Assembly: GCA_900549885.1 (NCBI GenBank)
Contig: URQA01000006.1
Span: 1 to 34,317 of the forward strand
Direction: 5' to 3'
Length of the DNA stretch: 34,317 nucleotides
DNA from: an uncultured Eubacteriales bacterium
GTDB taxonomy: Bacteria; Bacillota; Clostridia; Oscillospirales; Oscillospiraceae
Shown here in pieces: positions 20,812-27,507 of the stretch (its first letter is position 1; every line of letters starts with the position of its first letter). The notes under the pieces were generated by a model. The model saw nothing but the letters and a program-made list of their open reading frames with translations, did no database searches and had not been told where the DNA came from. The position numbers and the translations under genes were made by a program.

Positions 20812-22032
20812 ATGCGCGCGTATGAGAGACTGTTGAAGTATGTCAAGGTCCATACTACCTCGGCGGAGGACCAGGGCGTCACCCCCTCCACCCCCTGCCA
20901 GTGGGACCTGGCCCGGCTGCTGGTGGACGAGCTGAAGCAGCTGGGGCTGGAAAACCCCAGCGTGGACGAAAACTGTATCGTCACCGCCTGGCTGCCCGCT
21001 ACGCCGGGCTGTGAAAACGCTCCGGCTCTGGGCTTCTTGGCCCACATGGACACCTCTCCCGCCTTTTCCGGCGAGAACGTGAACCCCATTCTCCACGAGA
21101 ACTACGACGGCGGGGACATTGTGCTACCCAGGGAGGGCCGGGTCATCCGGGTATCCGATTTCCCCTTCCTGCCCGCCCTCAAGGGACAGACCCTCATCAC
21201 CGCCGACGGCTCCACCCTGCTGGGGGCGGACGATAAGGCGGGCGTGGCTGAAATCGTGACCCTGTGTGAGCAGCTGCTGACCGAGGGTATTCCCCACGGG
21301 CGCATCTGCGTGGCCTTCACTCCGGATGAGGAGATCGGCGAGGGTCCGGACCACTTTGACGTGGCCGCCTTTGGAGCTCAGTACGCCTACACCGTGGACG
21401 GCGGGGCAGCCGGCTCCATCGAGTACGAGAACTTCAACGCCGCCTCCGCCCGGCTGGACATCACCGGCGTGTCCGTCCACCCTGGCTCCGCCAAGGACAC
21501 CATGGAGAACGCCCTGCTCATCGCTCAAGAGTTCAACGCCCTCCTGCCCGCCGACGCCATCCCGGCAAAAACGGAGGGCTACGAGGGCTTCTTCCACCTG
21601 GACCGGCTGGAGGGCAGCGTGGCTTCCGCCCGGATGGACTACATCATCCGGGACCATGACCGGGCGAAGTTTGAGGAGAAGAAGGCCCTCATGGAACGGG
21701 CGGCTGCTCAGGTCCGGGCGGGTCATCCCACCGCCGGGGTGGAGCTGACCGTCAAGGACAGCTACTATAACATGAAGGAACAGCTGGCCGGATGCATGCA
21801 CCTGGTGGACAACGCGAAAAAGGCTGCCGAGCTGGCTGGGGTTACCCCTGTGGTAGAGCCGATTCGTGGCGGCACCGACGGGGCCCGGCTATCCTACATG
21901 GGTCTGCCTTGTCCCAATCTGGGCACGGGAGCGGGCAACTTCCACGGGCCATACGAGCTGGCCAGCGTGGAGCAGATGGACAGCGTGGTGGCTATTTTGA
22001 AACACCTTGTGACGATGTACGCCCAGCGGTGA
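20812..22032 (+). CDS. pepT: Peptidase T (tripeptide aminopeptidase, M20B)
   Basis: Cytosolic di-zinc aminopeptidase that removes the N-terminal residue from tripeptides. The 406-residue protein (E. coli PepT has 408) has HMDTSPAFSG (zinc His and Asp), LLGADDKAGVAEI (bridging Asp), VAFTPDEEIGEGPDHF (catalytic Glu), YTVDGGAAGSIEYENFNAA, and the C-terminal PIRGGTDGARLSYMGLPCPNLGTG with the last zinc site GNFHGPYE. The dimerisation (lid) domain lies about residues 205-310. Start: ATG at 20812, ten bases after AAGGAAG; the open frame reaches back to 20734 but that part overlaps the GNAT gene. A strong palindromic terminator follows. Confidence 0.97.
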   Translation: MRAYERLLKYVKVHTTSAEDQGVTPSTPCQWDLARLLVDELKQLGLENPSVDENCIVTAWLPATPGCENAPALGFLAHMDTSPAFSGENVNPILHENYDGGDIVLPREGRVIRVSDFPFLPALKGQTLITADGSTLLGADDKAGVAEIVTLCEQLLTEGIPHGRICVAFTPDEEIGEGPDHFDVAAFGAQYAYTVDGGAAGSIEYENFNAASARLDITGVSVHPGSAKDTMENALLIAQEFNALLPADAIPAKTEGYEGFFHLDRLEGSVASARMDYIIRDHDRAKFEEKKALMERAAAQVRAGHPTAGVELTVKDSYYNMKEQLAGCMHLVDNAKKAAELAGVTPVVEPIRGGTDGARLSYMGLPCPNLGTGAGNFHGPYELASVEQMDSVVAILKHLVTMYAQR

Positions 22033-22039
22033 GAGAAAG

Positions 22040-22073
22040 ACAGCCGGAGGCCCGGGCCTCCGGCTGTTCTTTG
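22040..22073 (+). terminator. pepT terminator (28-bp perfect palindrome)
   Basis: Bases 22040-22067 form a perfect palindrome (ACAGCCGGAGGCCC and complement), followed by TCTTTG. It lies eight bases after the pepT stop and is convergent with spoVAE. Confidence 0.82.
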
Positions 22074-22128
22074 CAAATACCCGCGGAAGACAGCCCCGCA
22101 GAGGACCGACTCCCGGGGTACAGGCGCT

Positions 22129-22485
22129 TTACCGCTTGGGCTTTGGCTTGAAGAGAAGGGCCACCAGAAGTCCCAGGAAGATGGCCGCTGTGATTCCCCC
22201 AGCCGTGGCGGTGATGCCGCCGGTGAGGGCGCCCAACAGGCCGTCCTCCGCAACCGCCTCCTGTACCCCCTTGGCCAGGGAGTAGCCAAATCCAGTGAGG
22301 GGCACGGTGGCGCCGGCTCCTCCCCATTCGGCTGCATACTGGTATACCCCAAGCGCGCCCAGCACCACCCCGGATACCACATAGGCCACTAAGATACGGG
22401 CGGGAGTGAGCTTGGTCTTGTCGATGAGGATCTGGCCGATGGCGCACAGGATGCCTCCGCACAAAAAAGCCTTCAAATATTCCAA
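22129..22485 (-). CDS. spoVAE: Stage V sporulation protein AE
   Basis: Membrane protein of the SpoVA channel that carries dipicolinic acid into the forespore and out during germination. The 118-residue product has three to four hydrophobic segments: YLKAFLCGGILCAIGQILID, ARILVAYVVSGVVLGALGVYQYAA, and the long GLLGALTGGITATAGGITAAIFLGLLVALLF near the end, with a polar GFGYSLAKGVQEAV loop, matching SpoVAEB (about 116 residues). Start: TTG at 22485, nine bases after AAGGAGG and two bases after the spoVAD stop; no ATG is available in this position. The frame is open upstream within spoVAD, but that is shadow sequence. It is cotranscribed with spoVAD. Confidence 0.93.
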   Translation of the reverse strand: MEYLKAFLCGGILCAIGQILIDKTKLTPARILVAYVVSGVVLGALGVYQYAAEWGGAGATVPLTGFGYSLAKGVQEAVAEDGLLGALTGGITATAGGITAAIFLGLLVALLFKPKPKR

Positions 22486-22487
22486 AG

Positions 22488-23504
22488 TCAGTGACCTCCT
22501 TCCAGAGCGACGGCGTGGCACACGCCGGGAATGGACTCCCCCTGCTGGGTAGAGGTGGGGGAGAGCAGCGCCCCCGTAGGGCAGAACAACACCCGTTTCC
22601 ACCGCCCGGCCAGAAGGCCGGGGATGAGGTGGGCGCACAGCACCGCCGCTGAGCAGCCGCAGCCCGAGCCGCCGCTGTGGACATCCTGCTCTTTCAGATC
22701 GAACAGGAGCAGTCCGCAGTCGCTGTAATTGGACAGGGGGGTTCCGTCCTGGGAGAAAAATTCCATGACGATCTCCCAGCCCAGCTTGCCTAAGTCCCCG
22801 GTGACAATGAGGTCATAATAGTCCGGCCCCCGCCCAGTGTCCTCAAAGTGGGCTTTCAACGTATCGTAGGCGCTGGGCGCCATGGCCGCGCCCATGTTGT
22901 TGGCGTCCTTGATGCCTTTGTCGACCACCTTGCCGATGGTGACGCAGGTGACGGCGGGGCCTGTTTTTCCCTCCGCGGCCAACACCAGCGCCCCGGCAGC
23001 GGTAGCGGTCCACTGGGCGGTGGGGGCACGCTGTCCGCCGTATTCCAAGGGGGTGCGGTACTGCCGCTCAGCGGAGCAGAAGTGAGAAGAAGTGACAGCG
23101 GCGGCATACCGGCCGTACCCGCCAGCCAGTAGCAGGGCAGCCAGGGCCAGACTCTCCCCCATGGTGGAGCAGGCCCCGTACAGCCCCAGATAGGGGACGC
23201 TGGCCTGCCGCGCGGCGAAGGAGGAGCCGATGCACTGGTTCAAAAGGTCTCCGGCCAGCAGCAGGTCCAGGTCCGGGGTGTGCAGCCCGGCGCGCTTCAG
23301 GGCGGCGTCCAGGGCCAGCTGCTGCATCTGGGACTCCGCCATCTCCCAACTCTTTTCCCCGAAGGTGTCGTCTTTGCAGGTGTGGTCAAAATGGCGGCCC
23401 AGAGGTCCCTGGCTCTCTTTATATCCGGCAGCGGAGCCGTGGCCGATGATGGTGGGCGGCCGGCCCGGCCGGAAAGTCTGACTGCCCAGCTTGGTGTTTT
23501 CCAT
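22488..23504 (-). CDS. spoVAD: Stage V sporulation protein AD
   Basis: Cytosolic-face subunit of the SpoVA dipicolinic acid channel; it has a thiolase-like fold and binds DPA. The 338-residue protein shows the family start MENTKLGSQTFRPGRPPTIIGHGSAAG, DDTFGEKSWEMAE, the LLNQCIGSSFAARQASVPYLGLYGACSTMGESLALAA core, RYAAAVTSSHFCSAERQYRTPLEYGGQ and DYYDLIVTGDLGKLG. Length equals that of B. subtilis SpoVAD. Start: ATG at 23504 with AAGGAGG twelve bases upstream. spoVAE follows by two bases. The usual upstream partner spoVAC is absent: the next gene upstream runs divergently. Confidence 0.96.
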   Translation of the reverse strand: MENTKLGSQTFRPGRPPTIIGHGSAAGYKESQGPLGRHFDHTCKDDTFGEKSWEMAESQMQQLALDAALKRAGLHTPDLDLLLAGDLLNQCIGSSFAARQASVPYLGLYGACSTMGESLALAALLLAGGYGRYAAAVTSSHFCSAERQYRTPLEYGGQRAPTAQWTATAAGALVLAAEGKTGPAVTCVTIGKVVDKGIKDANNMGAAMAPSAYDTLKAHFEDTGRGPDYYDLIVTGDLGKLGWEIVMEFFSQDGTPLSNYSDCGLLLFDLKEQDVHSGGSGCGCSAAVLCAHLIPGLLAGRWKRVLFCPTGALLSPTSTQQGESIPGVCHAVALEGGH

Positions 23505-23607
23505 AAGATGAACGGGCCTCCTTTGGAAGCGTTTGGCTTAGTTTGCGCCAAAGGAGAAAAAATATGACACGCTGGGGAAATCGACCATGGAAAAATTTCC
23601 GTTCCGG

Positions 23608-23616
23608 TGGTATAAT
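23608..23616 (+). promoter_or_regulatory. Extended -10 promoter of the zinc-ribbon / thioesterase unit
   Basis: TGGTATAAT: a perfect TATAAT (23611-23616) with the TGn extension. No good -35 at 17 bases, consistent with an extended -10 promoter. It lies 42 bases before the gene at 23658. Confidence 0.6.
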
Positions 23617-23657
23617 ACAGGAAATCAACATCTATCATGGGTCAGGAGGACCACTCT

Positions 23658-24281
23658 ATGCCAGAGAACAAACGAACCATCGGCTATCTCTGCCCCGTCT
23701 GCGGCAAGGCGGTGGTGGTGGAGCGCAGCGAATTTCAGCTGGCCGCTTCGGACAGCCGTCTGCCCTGCCCTTGCGGGAAGTCGGAGCTGACCATCCGACA
23801 GATGGGCGACCACTGTGAGATCACGGTGCCCTGTGTCTGTTGTGCCAAGGATCACACGGCGGCCTGCTCCAACGACGCACTGCTCCACCAGCGGCTGATG
23901 TCTCTGTCCTGCTCCGCCTCCGGGCTGGGCTGCTGCTACATCGGGCAGGAGGACGCGGTGTTCCAGGCTATGGAGCAGCTGGAGCAGGCGGTGGACAAGC
24001 TGGTGATGGACGGACAGACAGACCGCCGGAGCGCGTTTTTGGACGAGGTGGTCATGGGCGAGGTGCTGGGAGAGGTCAAGGAGATCGCCGCACGGGGAGG
24101 CATCGCCTGTGGCTGCGGCAGCGCCGAATACGGCGTTAAGGTGGGCTTTTCCGCCGTAGACCTGGTATGCGCCCGATGCGGGGCCACCCTGCGGCTGAAT
24201 GCCGCTACCCCGGACGACATCGACGCGGTGTGCGCCCAATATACCCTGACCATTCCTGGAAAGAAGGAACAAGGACTGTGA
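23658..24281 (+). CDS. Cys-rich zinc-ribbon-like protein of unknown function
   Basis: A 207-residue soluble protein. Near the N-terminus IGYLCPVCGKAVVVERSEF and LPCPCGKSELTI form paired Cys knuckles (CPxCG, CPCG), a third set is in VPCVCCAKDHTAAC, and near the end GIACGCGSAEYG and VCARCGATLRL make a second zinc-ribbon-like pair. The middle (about 95-150) is helical (EDAVFQAMEQLEQAVDKLVMD). The product therefore probably binds two zinc ions. Start: ATG at 23658 with AGGAGG ten bases upstream; an earlier in-frame ATG at 23637 lacks a ribosome site. It overlaps the thioesterase gene by four bases, so they are translationally coupled. I do not know a function; the layout resembles conserved hypothetical proteins of clostridia. 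Confidence 0.85.
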   Translation: MPENKRTIGYLCPVCGKAVVVERSEFQLAASDSRLPCPCGKSELTIRQMGDHCEITVPCVCCAKDHTAACSNDALLHQRLMSLSCSASGLGCCYIGQEDAVFQAMEQLEQAVDKLVMDGQTDRRSAFLDEVVMGEVLGEVKEIAARGGIACGCGSAEYGVKVGFSAVDLVCARCGATLRLNAATPDDIDAVCAQYTLTIPGKKEQGL

Positions 24282-25018
24282 GTAGATATCTGGATTTTGA
24301 CTGGACGGTGGACTCCCGGGCGGTGGACATGTTTAACCAGTGCCGCCCGTCGGCTATGCTGGGCTACCTTCAAGAGGCGGCCACCCTGGCGGCCTTGGAC
24401 TTGGGCGCATCCGGACCCCAGGTGCTGGAAAAGTACAACTGCCTTTGGATGGTGTCCAAGAGTTGGCTGGAGCTGGACCAGCCCCTGCGGTGGAACGAGC
24501 GCTTTACTGTGCGCACCTGGCACCGGGGAGCTCAGGGCGCCTCATCCTACCGTGATTTTGACATTCTCCGGGACGGAAAGGCCATCGGACAGGCGGTGAC
24601 GCTGTGGGTGCTGGTGGATGTGGACAGTCACAAGCTGTTCCGTATGAAGGACCTGGAGGAATTCCGGGGCACCGACGGCGGAGGACTGTGCAAAAACGTC
24701 AAGCTCCACCGGGTTAGGCTGCCTGAGGAATTTGACGGCCGGGAGGAGCGGGCCATGCGCTATTCGGACACCGACATCAACGGCCATGTGAACAACGTCC
24801 ACTACGCAGATTTCGCCTGTGATGCCCTCCACCTGGAGCGGTACGGACGGGGCAAATTTGTCCGCACGGTCCAGATTGACTATGTGGGCGAGTGCCATGC
24901 GGGGGAGACGGTGACCATTGATACCGCCGTCCAGGGGGACGAACTGTTTGCCCGGGGCCGGGGGCAGGGAGGCGATGAGCGCTTCGGTGTGTGCCTGGCC
25001 CTGGACAAGCTGCCCTGA
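24278..25018 (+). CDS. Acyl-ACP thioesterase (FatA/FatB-like)
   Basis: Hydrolyses acyl-acyl carrier protein to free fatty acid plus ACP; in clostridia it may feed free fatty acids into membrane or lipid pools. The 246-residue protein has two hot-dog folds: the N-terminal one with DFDWTVDSRAVDMFNQCRPSAMLGYLQEAATLAA, and the C-terminal one with the family motif RYSDTDINGHVNNVHYADFACD carrying the conserved Asn and His. WLELDQPLRWNERFTVRTW fits the TE core. Start: GTG at 24278, overlapping the preceding stop (GTGA) with AAGGA upstream. The open frame reaches back to 24167 but those residues are shadow of the upstream gene. Chain-length preference is not predictable. Confidence 0.9.
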   Translation: MSRYLDFDWTVDSRAVDMFNQCRPSAMLGYLQEAATLAALDLGASGPQVLEKYNCLWMVSKSWLELDQPLRWNERFTVRTWHRGAQGASSYRDFDILRDGKAIGQAVTLWVLVDVDSHKLFRMKDLEEFRGTDGGGLCKNVKLHRVRLPEEFDGREERAMRYSDTDINGHVNNVHYADFACDALHLERYGRGKFVRTVQIDYVGECHAGETVTIDTAVQGDELFARGRGQGGDERFGVCLALDKLP

Positions 25019-25029
25019 GAGAACAAAAC

Positions 25030-25063
25030 GGCCGCCTGCACGGGATACCCCGTGCAGGCGGCC
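25030..25063. terminator. 15-bp perfect stem-loop after the thioesterase gene
   Basis: Arms 25030-25044 and 25049-25063 are perfect complements around ATAC. No T-run follows, so termination efficiency is uncertain. Confidence 0.65.
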
Positions 25064-25457
25064 TCGACTTGTCAAAAGATCTCGCAGCGTTCGCGCCCAC
25101 AGGCGCGAAAAAATTGTGATCAGTTTTCGGCCGCGACGTGTATGCGGACGAAAATACTTCTCGGCCCAAGAGCGTGCGAGCGTAGCGAGTGCGACAAAAT
25201 GGGCCGTTGTTCGCCGGGGATGGGCTTTGTCTTGCGGGGTGGCATGCCGGGAGGTATCCCTTCGGCCAGGGAACCTGGCCGCCAAGGGGTGCGGAGCTGG
25301 AGAAACAAATGGGAGTTGGTGAGAGAAAGTAAATGAAAAGTGAGAAGTTTCCCGAGTTTCGTGTTCTTCTGGAGAAGTATAAGGCGTGAAAATCCTCCTT
25401 CGTATAAAGAAATAAAAGATAATTAGTTAAGGATTTGTTAATTAGTATGCAACACTG

Positions 25458-25485
25458 TTGTAATCTTTGGGAAATGTGCTATCAT
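25458..25485 (+). promoter_or_regulatory. Candidate sigma-A promoter of the GT2 gene
   Basis: TTGTAA (25458-25463), 16-base spacer, TATCAT (25480-25485), about 70 bases before the ATG. Confidence 0.5.
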
Positions 25486-25555
25486 AGGCGTAATGTGCAG
25501 AGAAAGCTTCCTGCGGCTCAGATTCCTTCGGACCACGCAATGGAGGATCGTAAGT

Positions 25556-26833
25556 ATGACACTGCTGGAATTTGTGAAGAGTTTGAACTTAGCCATTGTG
25601 ATTTTGTTTACCCTGCTGTATTTATACCAGGGTTTTTACATAGTGGTGGGCCTGGTCCGGCGGCGCTGGACGGACCGGTACCAGCCAAAAAAGCTCCACC
25701 GATTTGCCGCCATCGTCTCCGCCCGCAACGAGGAGGCGGTGATCGGAGAACTGTTGGAGAGCCTGCAAAGACAAAACTATCCCCAAGAGTTGCTGGACCT
25801 GTATGTGGTGGCGGACAACTGCACCGACAACACTGCCGCCACGGCCTGTCAGGCGGGTGCTTTTGTCTATGAGCGATTTGACCAGAAGCACAAGGGCAAG
25901 GGCTATGCCATAGACTACCTGTTCCGCCGCTTGAAGGAGGAGAGAAAGGATGTCTACGACGGGTATTTTGTCTTTGACGCAGACAATCTGGTGGATCCCA
26001 ACTTCGTGTCCGAGATGAACCGTACCTTCGACCGGGGATATGACGCGGTGACCTGCTATCGGAACTCCAAAAATTTCGGCAGTAACTGGATCTCCGCCGG
26101 ATATTCCATCTGGTTTCTGCGGGAGGCCCGGTTCCTCAACTTCCCCCGCACCCTGCTGGGCACCAACTGCCATGTGTCGGGCACCGGCTTTCTGGTGTCC
26201 GCCCAGGTGATCCGGGACAACGGTGGCTGGCCCTTCCACCTGCTCACTGAGGATATCCAGTTCTCTGTGGACTGTGCCATAAAGGGCCGCCGCATCGGCT
26301 ACTGCGATAAGGCGGTGGTCTATGATGAGCAGCCCACCACCTTCCGCCAGTCCTGGGATCAGCGGCTGCGCTGGTCTAAGGGATTTTACCAGGTGGACCG
26401 GAAGTATGCTCTCCCCCTGCTGAGGGGCTGTTTCCGCGGAGGGCGCAGGGGTCTGTCCTGCTATGATATGTTTGCCACCGTGGCCCCTGGCATGCTGTTC
26501 ACTGTGATTCTCTTTTTGCTCAACGGAGTGATCCTGGCCGCCTGTTTTACCCAGCCTCCCTATTGGGCCCAGCGCATTGTGGATGTGACGCTGGGCTTCA
26601 TCGCCTCCAACCTGTGGAATTTTTATGTGGGGTTGCTGGCCTACGGCATGCTCACCGTGGCGTCCGAATGGCGGCACATCGACGCTGCGCCGATGCAAAA
26701 AATCGGGTATGTATTCACATTCCCGATTTTTATGTTCACCTATATCCCCATCTCCGTGGTGGCCCTGGTGCGTAGGGTAGAGTGGAAGCCCATCTACCAC
26801 ACCGCCACAAAGAAGCTCCATGAACCCAGCTGA
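25556..26833 (+). CDS. Processive family 2 membrane glycosyltransferase
   Basis: Membrane-bound beta-glycosyltransferase of the cellulose/chitin/hyaluronan/poly-GlcNAc synthase type (425 residues). One membrane helix at the N-terminus (about 11-34), the cytoplasmic GT-A domain (about 48-290) and three to four C-terminal membrane helices (about 310-410). Catalytic elements: IVSARNEE, VVADNCTDNT, FDADN (DxD, 141-143), TEDIQF (231-233) and the processivity motif QRLRW (269-273), all intact. Start: ATG at 25556, nine bases after GGAGG. It stands alone, between its own promoter and a double terminator, so the partner genes for a polysaccharide are not here. The polymer is unknown. Confidence 0.92.
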   Translation: MTLLEFVKSLNLAIVILFTLLYLYQGFYIVVGLVRRRWTDRYQPKKLHRFAAIVSARNEEAVIGELLESLQRQNYPQELLDLYVVADNCTDNTAATACQAGAFVYERFDQKHKGKGYAIDYLFRRLKEERKDVYDGYFVFDADNLVDPNFVSEMNRTFDRGYDAVTCYRNSKNFGSNWISAGYSIWFLREARFLNFPRTLLGTNCHVSGTGFLVSAQVIRDNGGWPFHLLTEDIQFSVDCAIKGRRIGYCDKAVVYDEQPTTFRQSWDQRLRWSKGFYQVDRKYALPLLRGCFRGGRRGLSCYDMFATVAPGMLFTVILFLLNGVILAACFTQPPYWAQRIVDVTLGFIASNLWNFYVGLLAYGMLTVASEWRHIDAAPMQKIGYVFTFPIFMFTYIPISVVALVRRVEWKPIYHTATKKLHEPS

Positions 26834-26847
26834 GTCATAGCAAAATT

Positions 26848-26867
26848 CCCCGGGAGGACTCCCGGGG
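26848..26867 (+). terminator. Stem-loop after the GT2 gene
   Basis: CCCCGGGAG (26848-26856) / CTCCCGGGG (26859-26867) with only two central bases, then GGGTTG. It is a compact GC stem without a T-run and backs up the next terminator. Confidence 0.5.
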
Positions 26868-26896
26868 GGGTTGCTGTCTATAACCGTAAAACAAAG

Positions 26897-26935
26897 GCCG
26901 AGGCGGCGCGGATATTCAGCGCCGCCTCGGCTTTT
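26897..26935. terminator. Bidirectional terminator between GT2 and rpiB
   Basis: Perfect 13-bp arms 26897-26909 and 26919-26931 (GCCGAGGCGGCGC and complement), nine-base loop, TTTT on the plus side and an A-rich flank (ACAAAG) giving Us on the minus side. It serves the convergent genes. Confidence 0.88.
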
Positions 26936-26953
26936 CGATTCACATCACAGAGT

Positions 26954-27394
26954 TTAACCCTGCTCAATGTCCATGACCAGGCCCACCCGGCGCTGGTGCC
27001 GGCCACCTTCAAACTCGGTTGTAAGGAAGGCATCCACAATGTGCTCGGCCTCAAAATTGCCGGTAAAGCCGCCGGCCAGGGCTAGCATATTGGCGTTGTT
27101 GTGCTGGCGGGTGAGCTGAGCGGACAGCAAATCCCGGCACAGGGCGCAGCGCACTCCCTTGACTTTGTTGGCGACCATGGACACGCCGATGCCGGTGGTG
27201 CACAGCACAATGCCGCGCTCACACTGGCCGGAGGCCACCTGCTCCGCCGCGGCCCTGGCGAAGATGGGGTAGTCGCAGCTGTCGGTGGAGTAAGTGCCAC
27301 AGTCCACCACTTCGTGGCCCTGGCCGGTGAGATAATCCTTCAGGTGCTCCTTGAGGGCATAGGCACCGTGGTCACAGCCCAGAGAGAGTTTCAT
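26954..27394 (-). CDS. rpiB: RpiB/LacA/LacB family sugar-phosphate isomerase
   Basis: Probable ribose-5-phosphate isomerase B, interconverting ribose 5-phosphate and ribulose 5-phosphate in the pentose phosphate pathway. The 146-residue protein shows LGCDHGAYALKEHLKDYL (Asp-His near the N-terminus), VDCGTYSTDSCDYP, VLCTTGIGVSMVANKVKGVRCALC with the catalytic Cys region, and RQHNNANMLAL. Differences from standard RpiB: CTTGIG instead of CGTGIG, and ALAGGFTG instead of the usual ALGxRxxG. It could therefore be a related isomerase for another sugar phosphate (galactose-6-P or allose-6-P). Start: ATG at 27394 with AAAGGAG about nine bases upstream. It follows the PMT gene by about 110 bases on the same strand. 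Confidence 0.85.
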   Translation of the reverse strand: MKLSLGCDHGAYALKEHLKDYLTGQGHEVVDCGTYSTDSCDYPIFARAAAEQVASGQCERGIVLCTTGIGVSMVANKVKGVRCALCRDLLSAQLTRQHNNANMLALAGGFTGNFEAEHIVDAFLTTEFEGGRHQRRVGLVMDIEQG

Positions 27395-27507
27395 ATCGCG
27401 TTGCTCCTTTGTCAAAAATTAAAAGTTTCGTTTGGCAGCAGGCGTACTGCCAAGAGGATGCGTTGGAAGCAGTCCAGGGAGTGGAGCGAAGAAGGTCTCC
27501 GCCCACC

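Larger units (their letters stand above)
25019..25555. other. Gene-free, hairpin-rich stretch before the GT2 gene
   Basis: About 540 bases with no supported gene. Besides the stem-loop at 25030-25063 there are perfect hairpins TTCGCGCC/GGCGCGAA (25090-25109, four-base loop) and GGCCAGG/CCTGGCC (25264-25280), and a repetitive GTGCGAGCGTAGCGAGTGCG segment (about 25173-25192). Base composition changes from GC-rich to AT-rich at about 25325. Short open frames here lack ribosome sites and read as low-complexity Arg/Pro/Gly peptides. A dispersed intergenic repeat or a structured RNA is possible; the AT-rich end holds the GT2 promoter. Confidence 0.5.
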
